Assembly (NCBI RefSeq): GCF_003065405.1
Contig: NZ_CP026947.1
Span: forward strand, 558,001 to 622,000
Length of the DNA: 64,000 bases
Source of the DNA: Corynebacterium yudongzhengii
Lineage (GTDB): Bacteria > Actinomycetota > Actinomycetes > Mycobacteriales > Mycobacteriaceae
Direction of reading: 5' to 3'
Every line of letters starts with the position of its first letter. Position 1 is the first letter of the stretch. The position numbers were made by a program, and so were the translations under genes. Shown one piece after another: positions 58,579-64,000 of the stretch. The notes beneath the pieces were generated by a model. The model saw nothing but the letters and a program-made list of their open reading frames with translations. It was not told where the DNA came from and did not search any database.

Positions 58579-58660
58579 GACCACCAATCTACCGGCCGGC
58601 TTGCGGGGCTGGCCACGTGTGTTGCAACGCTGTCAGCGAACACAGGTACGCTGAGACGTC

Positions 58661-59752
58661 GTGACCAAACCGCCAGCTACAGAGACCACCCCGTCCGCCC
58701 TCACCCGGCGGACCCGCACGCTTGCCTTAGGTGCCATCCCGGTTGTCGCCTTAGGCTCGCTCGCGGTCATGGATCACGTGCCCTTTACCGATATCTCGTT
58801 AACCGTGCCTTACGCGGCCGAAGGCCAAGGCCCGATGTTCGACACCCTCGGGGAGTTCGACGGCACCCCCGTCGTCGAGATCGACGGCACCAAGTCCGAA
58901 GACCCGGACGGCGAGCTGCACATGACCACCGTCTCGGTCCGCGCGAACATGACGCTCACCCAGGCGCTCGGGCGGTGGATCTTCTCCAATGACACCATCG
59001 TGCCCCTGGAGCAGGTCGTGCCCCCGAACCAATCGCCCGAAGAGGTCGAAGAAGCCAACCAGGCAGCGTTTACGATGTCGGAGGCGGCCGCGACCGTCGC
59101 CGCCATGAACTACCTCGGCTACGAGACCGAGGTCGTGGTCGCCGACACCATCGAGGGCTCACCTGCCGACGGGCAGATCGAAGCCAACGACATCATCACC
59201 GCCGTCGACGGCGAAAAAGTTACCGAGCCTAGCGAAGTCCAGGACTACGTCCGCGGCCAGGCGCCGGGCGAAGAGATCGAACTGACTGTGCGCCGCGGCG
59301 AAAAGGAGATTCCGGTGCCCGTGGTCCTTGGCGAGTCCGAGCAGGAGGAGGGCGTCGCGATGGTCGGCATCCTCATGAGCTCCCAGCCCGTCGAGGACAT
59401 CGACGTCACCTACAACCTCCAGGAGGTCGGCGGCCCGTCGGCGGGCATGATCTTCTCGCTGGCGGTGATCGACAAGCTCTCGCCCGGCACCCTGACCGGC
59501 GACAACCGCGTGGCCGGCACCGGCACGATCGACGAAGACGGCAACGTCGGCCCGATCGGCGGCATCGTGCACAAGGTCGACGCCGCCGAAGACGAAGGCA
59601 TCGAACTCTTCCTCGCCCCGAGCGCGAACTGCACCGAAGCGACCAGCCGGGATCACGGAGACATGGAGATCGCCGCCGTGGACACCCTCGACGATGCGAT
59701 CAACGCCATGAAGGCCTACGACGCGGGCGAAGAGTTTCCGCGGTGTGAGTAG
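58661..59752 (+). CDS. PDZ-domain, Lon-like (S16) membrane serine protease
   Basis: Protein of 363 aa of the YlbL type. N-terminal signal anchor (LALGAIPVVALGSLAVMD), extracellular region, PDZ domain around GSPADGQIEANDIITAVDGE, then the S16 protease domain with catalytic Ser in GGPSAGMIFSLAVIDKL and Lys in GIVHKVDAAEDEG. Both dyad residues are present, so it should be an active extracytoplasmic protease. GTG start at 58661. Palindromic element copy 5 follows 90 bp after the stop. Confidence 0.88.
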   Translation: MTKPPATETTPSALTRRTRTLALGAIPVVALGSLAVMDHVPFTDISLTVPYAAEGQGPMFDTLGEFDGTPVVEIDGTKSEDPDGELHMTTVSVRANMTLTQALGRWIFSNDTIVPLEQVVPPNQSPEEVEEANQAAFTMSEAAATVAAMNYLGYETEVVVADTIEGSPADGQIEANDIITAVDGEKVTEPSEVQDYVRGQAPGEEIELTVRRGEKEIPVPVVLGESEQEEGVAMVGILMSSQPVEDIDVTYNLQEVGGPSAGMIFSLAVIDKLSPGTLTGDNRVAGTGTIDEDGNVGPIGGIVHKVDAAEDEGIELFLAPSANCTEATSRDHGDMEIAAVDTLDDAINAMKAYDAGEEFPRCE

Positions 59753-59770
59753 GTTTTGGGCTGGGTCGTT

Positions 59771-59816
59771 GGGTTCTGAGGTGGTCGGGTTCTGAGGTGG
59801 TCGGGTTCTGAGCTGG
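59771..59816 (+). repeat. 16-bp tandem repeat
   Basis: GGGTTCTGAGGTGGTC repeated 2.9 times directly after the protease gene. It forms the G/T-rich left flank of palindromic element copy 5. Confidence 0.85.
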
Positions 59817-59840
59817 GGTTTTGCTTGGGTTGTTCAGCGC

Positions 59841-59932
59841 GGTCGAAAGGAGTCACCCCTAAAGGAGTCCTGGTTTCGACCGCGTGGGACTCCTTTCTGT
59901 AAGGGTGATTTCGACCAGCGATAGCGCAACAT
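59841..59932. repeat. Palindromic intergenic element, copy 5
   Basis: GGTCGAAAGGAGTCACCCCT, central GGTTTCGACCGCGTGGGACT, right end TTTCGACCAGCGATAGCGCA plus ACA, matching the extended right terminus of copy 2. Stem pairs AAAGGAGTCC/GGACTCCTTT are exact. The left outer arm has GCGCGGTC in place of GCTGGTC. Confidence 0.85.
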
Positions 59933-60070
59933 GTAGCTTCCGCAGATTGGCAGGGCGTGATACCCCTCCGTTCGGGCACGCCAGCCCCATGCGTCCCATT
60001 AGCCCTTTCCGCAAACTCTGAACATCCAGGGCGCTCTCTCCGCTCATGCCGCGATATCGCTTGTCGCCCA

Positions 60071-60110
60071 GAAAGGAGAGGGTGAATTCGACCAGCGATA
60101 GTGCAACATG
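60071..60110. repeat. Palindromic intergenic element, half copy 6
   Basis: Only the right half is left: GAAAGGAGAGGGTGAATTCG followed by ACCAGCGATAGTGCAACATG. It ends in the same terminus as copy 5 (CAGCGATAGCGCAACATG) 180 bp away. Apparently a truncated or recombined copy. Confidence 0.7.
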
Positions 60111-60138
60111 CCGAGAAACCCCACAACAAGCGAACTGC

Positions 60139-60834
60139 TTAAGCCTCCTCGTCCTCCGGGGCCTGCGGAGTGGAGAGCTCGGTCGGTTCGGCGGCTTCTT
60201 CGTCGGAAAGCCCGTCGGGGTGGGCCAAGCCGAGCTCTTCGATGCGCTCTTCCGGCTCGACCTGGTCGGAGGAGACCATCTGCTGGGCGACGAGGCCGTT
60301 GTCGTTGTCGACGATAGTGATGACCGCGGTGGTGCCGAGCGTCGACCAGCCGACCACGAAGCGTCCGGTGTCGCGCACGATGCGGGAGCTGCGCAGCTCG
60401 GTGAGCAGCTGGGTCGTCGATGCCGCCTTCGAGCTCGACTCGAAGAGCTGGAACTGGCCGACCTCGTCGCCGGTGCACTCGTAGGAGTCCTCGATGCCGG
60501 TGCTGCTGCAGGAGTCGAACTCCTTCCACAGCTCTGCCGGCAAAAGGGGAGCGAAGATCTCGCGGGCGGTGTCGACACCCTCGCCGAGTTCGTCGTCGGC
60601 AGGCGTCGAGGTCTCAGAGTCAGCGGCCTCCGAGGCCTCAGCGGTTTCCGAGGACTCCGTCGTGGTCTCGCTCTCCTGATGCCGGGTAGTCGTCTCCTCG
60701 GCGCTCCTCGGCTGTGTGGGCTGGGTATCGGCAGGCTCCGCGTCGCCGGAGCAGGCGACGAGCGCGACAGATGCGACGGTGGCGACGAACCCGGTGACGA
60801 GCCGGCGCTTCAGCGGGGCAGGGGAGGAAACCAC
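60139..60834 (-). CDS. Secreted lipoprotein of unknown function
   Basis: Protein of 231 aa. The signal peptide LKRRLVTGFVATVASVALVA is followed by the lipobox Cys (VACSGD). A 60-residue Ser/Thr/Glu-rich linker leads to a small domain with paired cysteines (FDSCSSTGIEDSYECTGDE) and strand-rich TGRFVVGWSTLGTTAVITIV. GTG 60834 is chosen over the frame from 60921, since AGGAG stands 8 nt upstream and the signal peptide then has normal length. No family recognised. Confidence 0.75.
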   Translation of the reverse strand: MVSSPAPLKRRLVTGFVATVASVALVACSGDAEPADTQPTQPRSAEETTTRHQESETTTESSETAEASEAADSETSTPADDELGEGVDTAREIFAPLLPAELWKEFDSCSSTGIEDSYECTGDEVGQFQLFESSSKAASTTQLLTELRSSRIVRDTGRFVVGWSTLGTTAVITIVDNDNGLVAQQMVSSDQVEPEERIEELGLAHPDGLSDEEAAEPTELSTPQAPEDEEA

Positions 60835-60886
60835 GGTCGAGACTCCTGGAAGGGTAGGCAAAAAGCGGGGGATTGTGGCTACTAGC

Positions 60887-61423
60887 TTATGCCACGTCAT
60901 CGGGATCGAGCTCAAGACCATGGCGCAGCGCCGCGATCACCCCGGGCGCGACCCCGGGGCCACCGCGAAGGTCGATCTCATCTTCCGCGAAGGGGCCGCG
61001 CTCGGCGAGCTCTTCTTCGGTCGGGCGCAGCTGCAGCAGAGTCAGCTCGATGTCGCCGCCGCGCAGCACCCCGGAGAATAGGCGTGCCGGGCGTGGTTCG
61101 GTGTCGGGGCCGTCGGCGGTATCGCGGAAGCGGATCTCCTGGGCGAGGACCGCGCCGGAGACCTGCTGGGGCCAGGCGATGCGGGCACAGTAGTCGACGA
61201 GCTCGTCGCTACCTGCCGGGAGGTTGTCCGGCAGGGTGTCCTGGACGACGAGGGTGAGGGGTTTGTCGTCGAGATCCGCCGGGTCGAGGGTGTCAATGAG
61301 CAGGCGGCTTTCGACGAGCCCGAACAGCGTTGGCGGCGCCTCCCAACCTTCGGCGTGGACGAATTCGACTGCTTCGCGCATGGCGGCGTTGAGCGCCCGC
61401 TGTGACTGATCGGTCCCCGGCAT
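60887..61423 (-). CDS. PPA1309 family protein
   Basis: Protein of 178 aa: QRALNAAMREAVEFVHAEGW, PPTLFGLVESRLLIDTLDP, later CARIAWPQQVSGAVLAQE and a C-terminal AALRHGLELDPDD. This matches an actinobacterial family of unknown function commonly beside the UPF0182 gene. Divergent from it; the 96-bp gap must hold both promoters. Confidence 0.8.
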   Translation of the reverse strand: MPGTDQSQRALNAAMREAVEFVHAEGWEAPPTLFGLVESRLLIDTLDPADLDDKPLTLVVQDTLPDNLPAGSDELVDYCARIAWPQQVSGAVLAQEIRFRDTADGPDTEPRPARLFSGVLRGGDIELTLLQLRPTEEELAERGPFAEDEIDLRGGPGVAPGVIAALRHGLELDPDDVA

Positions 61424-61519
61424 AAATTCCGGCCCCTCCTTTTGGCTTTGTGGTGGGAATGCTTAGAGTAGAGGACTATAGTGCCTCGCCCGCCACAACT
61501 TAGATAAAGGAGCAGGGTC

Positions 61520-64000
61520 TTGACGACCGGAACCTCCCTGTCCCCCTCGGCCAAGCGGCCCACTCGCGCGTTGAGTTGGATCATTGGCATCATCGCCGCC
61601 GTCCTCATCTTCTTGCCGATGCTTGTCGGCATCTACACAGACTGGCTCTGGTTCGGCGACCTCGAATTCCGTGGTGTTTTCACCATCACGTACGTGACCC
61701 GGATCGTCTTGTTCTTCGTCTTCGGCCTCATCGCCGCGGGCATTACCTTCCTCGCCGCGTACTTCACGTGGCGCGGTCGGCCGAAGGACATGGACGCCTT
61801 CGACGTGAACTCGCCGGTCGCGCAGTACCGGCAGAACATCGAGAAGTCGGTGCGGGGCTTGCTGGTCTTTTTGCCGATCGTCATCGGCGTGATCGCCGGC
61901 TTCATCGGCCAGGGCACCTGGCGTTCCGTGCTCATGTTTATCAACGGCGGCGAGTTCGGCGAGACCGACCCGCAGTTCGGGCGTGACTACGGCTTCTACG
62001 CCTTCACCCTGCCGGTACTGCAAATCGTTGCCTCCACCCTCGGGCTTTTGCTGATCATCGCGTTCCTCATCGCACTGGTCGGCCACTACCTGCTCGGCTC
62101 GATCCGCATCGGCAACCGCGCTGCGGGTGTGCAGGGCAACGTCTCGAAGCCGGCACGCATTCAGCTCGCCGTCACCGCGGGCCTGTGGATGCTCGTGCAG
62201 GTCTTTACCTACTGGCTCGAGCGCTACGGCCTGCTCTACACGGAGCACGACATCTTCACCGGTGGTGGCTACACCGACATCAACGCGGTGCTGCCCGCCA
62301 AGATCATTCTCATGGTCATCGCGGTCGTTGTTGCCGCGGCGTTCTTCTTCTCCATCGTCTACAAGGACCTGCGCGTGCCGGGGCTTGCCGTGGTGCTGCT
62401 CGTGCTGTCCGCCGTGGTGCTGGGGACGGTCTGGCCGCTGATCGTCGAGCAGTTCTCCGTCCAGCCGAACCGCCAGGCCAAGGAGGCCGAGTACATCGGC
62501 CGCAACATCGAGGCCACCCGCTACGCCTACGGCGTGACGGACGAAGAGGTCACCTACCTCGAGGACTGGGGTGCGGGCCCGGTGGACGACGACGTCGTCG
62601 CCAACGACGAGAACACCATCAACAACCTGCGCCTTCTGGACCCGGACATCCTGTCGCCGACGTTTACCCAGATGCAGCAGCTGCGTAACTTCTACGGCTT
62701 CCCGGAGCAGCTGCAGATGGACCGCTACGAGGTCGACGGCGAGATGCGTGACTACGTCGTCGCCGCGCGTGAGCTCGACCCGAACTCCCTGCGCGAAAAC
62801 CAGCTCGACTGGATTAACCGCCACACCGTCTACACCCACGGCAACGGCATCGTCGCCGCGCAGGCCAACACCGTCGACGAGGCGCCGCAGGACGCCGGCT
62901 CCACCCGTGGCGGCTTCCCGGTGTTCACCGTCTCGGACCTGCAGTCGCAGGAGAACGAAGAGGCCGAGGAGCTCGGCATCGTCGTCGACGAGCCGCGCGT
63001 CTACTTCGGCCCCGTGATCGCCTCGGCGACGGACGGCAACGACTACGCCGTCGTCGGCGACGTCGGACTTGGCCCCGTCGAGTACGACACCGACACCTCC
63101 ACCTACACCTACAACGGTGAAGGCGGCGTTGATATCGGCAACTGGATCAACCGCATCGCCTACGCGCTGAAGTACCAGGAGATCAACCTGATTCTCTCCG
63201 ATCGTGTCGGCGGCGAGTCGAAGATACTCTACGACCGTGACCCACGCGAGCGTGTCGAGCGCGTCGCCCCGTGGCTGACCGCCGACTCCGAGACCTACCC
63301 GGCGGTGATCGACGGCCGCATCAAGTGGATCGTCGATGGCTACACCACCTTGAGCGAGCTGCCGTACTCCGAGCAGACCTCGCTGTCGGATACCACCCAG
63401 GACACCCTGAACCCGGACGGCACCACCCAGCGCCTCATCAACGACCAGGTCGGCTACATCCGCAACTCGGTGAAGGCCACCGTCGACGCCTACGACGGCA
63501 CCGTCGAGCTCTACGAGTTCGATACCGAAGACCCGGTCCTAGACGCCTGGATGGGCGTGTTCCCGGACACCGTGAACCCGGAGAGCGAGATCTCCGACGA
63601 GCTGCGCGAGCACTTCCGCTACCCGATGGATCTCTACCGTGTCCAGCGCGAGATCCTGGCGCGCTACCACGTCGATGACCCGCAGGTCTTCTTCAGCAAC
63701 GACGCCTTCTGGTCCGTTCCGGGAGATCCGACCGCTGCCGGCGATCAGCAGGACCTACCGCAGCCGCCGCACTATGTCGTGGCCGCGGACCCGCAGAACC
63801 CGGAGGAGACCTCCTTCCAGCTAGTCACCCCGTACCGGGGTCTGCAGCGTGAGTTCCTCTCCGCGCACATGACGGTGACCTCCGACCCGCACAACTACGG
63901 CGACATTACCGTGCGCGTCTTGCCGACGAACACCCAGACCCAGGGCCCGCGCCAGGCACAGGACGCCATGCTCTCGTCTGACCAGGTCGCCCGCGACCGC
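61520..64000 (+). CDS. UPF0182 family large membrane protein, 3' end outside window
   Basis: At least 827 codons, open to the window edge. TTG at 61520 has AAAGGAG 7 nt upstream. About seven N-terminal transmembrane helices (first ALSWIIGIIAAVLIFLPMLV; others such as IVLFFVFGLIAAGITFLAAY and AVVLLVLSAVVLGTVWPLIV) precede a large extracellular region beginning with FSVQPNRQAKEAEYIGRNIE and containing VYFGPVIASATDGNDYAVVG. Function unknown; conserved through actinobacteria and usually about 950-1000 aa. Confidence 0.9.
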   Translation, partial: MTTGTSLSPSAKRPTRALSWIIGIIAAVLIFLPMLVGIYTDWLWFGDLEFRGVFTITYVTRIVLFFVFGLIAAGITFLAAYFTWRGRPKDMDAFDVNSPVAQYRQNIEKSVRGLLVFLPIVIGVIAGFIGQGTWRSVLMFINGGEFGETDPQFGRDYGFYAFTLPVLQIVASTLGLLLIIAFLIALVGHYLLGSIRIGNRAAGVQGNVSKPARIQLAVTAGLWMLVQVFTYWLERYGLLYTEHDIFTGGGYTDINAVLPAKIILMVIAVVVAAAFFFSIVYKDLRVPGLAVVLLVLSAVVLGTVWPLIVEQFSVQPNRQAKEAEYIGRNIEATRYAYGVTDEEVTYLEDWGAGPVDDDVVANDENTINNLRLLDPDILSPTFTQMQQLRNFYGFPEQLQMDRYEVDGEMRDYVVAARELDPNSLRENQLDWINRHTVYTHGNGIVAAQANTVDEAPQDAGSTRGGFPVFTVSDLQSQENEEAEELGIVVDEPRVYFGPVIASATDGNDYAVVGDVGLGPVEYDTDTSTYTYNGEGGVDIGNWINRIAYALKYQEINLILSDRVGGESKILYDRDPRERVERVAPWLTADSETYPAVIDGRIKWIVDGYTTLSELPYSEQTSLSDTTQDTLNPDGTTQRLINDQVGYIRNSVKATVDAYDGTVELYEFDTEDPVLDAWMGVFPDTVNPESEISDELREHFRYPMDLYRVQREILARYHVDDPQVFFSNDAFWSVPGDPTAAGDQQDLPQPPHYVVAADPQNPEETSFQLVTPYRGLQREFLSAHMTVTSDPHNYGDITVRVLPTNTQTQGPRQAQDAMLSSDQVARDR

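Overview
The window is GC-rich actinobacterial DNA, and its gene set and order point to the genus Corynebacterium. The markers are mycolata-type genes (wbbL, lpqB, mtrAB, an Rv3235-like gene, adnAB, uvrD2, two WhiB factors) in an order that, from memory, follows the C. glutamicum block wbbL - manC - whcD - manB - manA - sahH - tmk - mtrA - mtrB - lpqB - comF - hpf - secA - rsgA/aroA - sigH - rshA - whcE - DEAD helicase - adnAB - channel - nudC - uvrD2. GTG and TTG starts, ATGA or GTGA overlaps and probable leaderless promoters are common.

Layout. 1-8.2 kb: cell-envelope sugar genes (a probable LcpA start, WbbL, mannose-1-P guanylyltransferase, phosphomannomutase, mannose-6-P isomerase) plus WhcD. 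8.2-9.2 kb: a graveyard of gene remnants. 9.2-18.3 kb: a secreted Pro/Ser-rich protein, sahH-tmk-mtrA-mtrB-lpqB, a ComF-like PRTase and hpf. 18.3-31.1 kb: an accessory island between hpf and secA. It holds an M20 amidohydrolase remnant, a SdaC-type permease, an aminotransferase gene split by an IS256-family element, a DUF222/HNH protein, bioF, an NrdI-NrdF-flavin reductase operon, and a decayed gabT with a PucR-type regulator. 31.1-64 kb: conserved core again (secA, rsgA, aroA, SRAP, sigH-rshA, bL37, whcE, a DEAD helicase, AdnAB, a K+ channel, nudC, uvrD2, metalloproteases, a Lon-PDZ protease, and UPF0182 running off the end).

Most striking points. (1) The NrdF at 26.4-27.4 kb has lost three of the four carboxylate metal ligands in exactly the Gln/Ser/Lys pattern of class Ie (metal-free, DOPA-radical) ribonucleotide reductase. 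It keeps Asp, two His and the radical Tyr at canonical spacing, and it is translationally coupled to NrdI. (2) A family of about 80-106 bp palindromic elements, built from TTTCGACC and AAAGGAGT motifs, sits in intergenic regions (five copies plus one half copy) and is flanked by G/T-rich and C/A-rich tracts. (3) A second family of short palindromes (TATGCCACGGCATA-like) is scattered through the accessory region. (4) A complete bioF, unusual for Corynebacterium, has a BioQ-like operator over its promoter. (5) Several genes show decay: gabT frameshift, gabR amber codon, IS-split aminotransferase, amidohydrolase remnant. The conserved N-terminal codons of mtrB also lie out of frame with any usable start codon.

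All calls come from reading the sequence and family knowledge. No database search was run.
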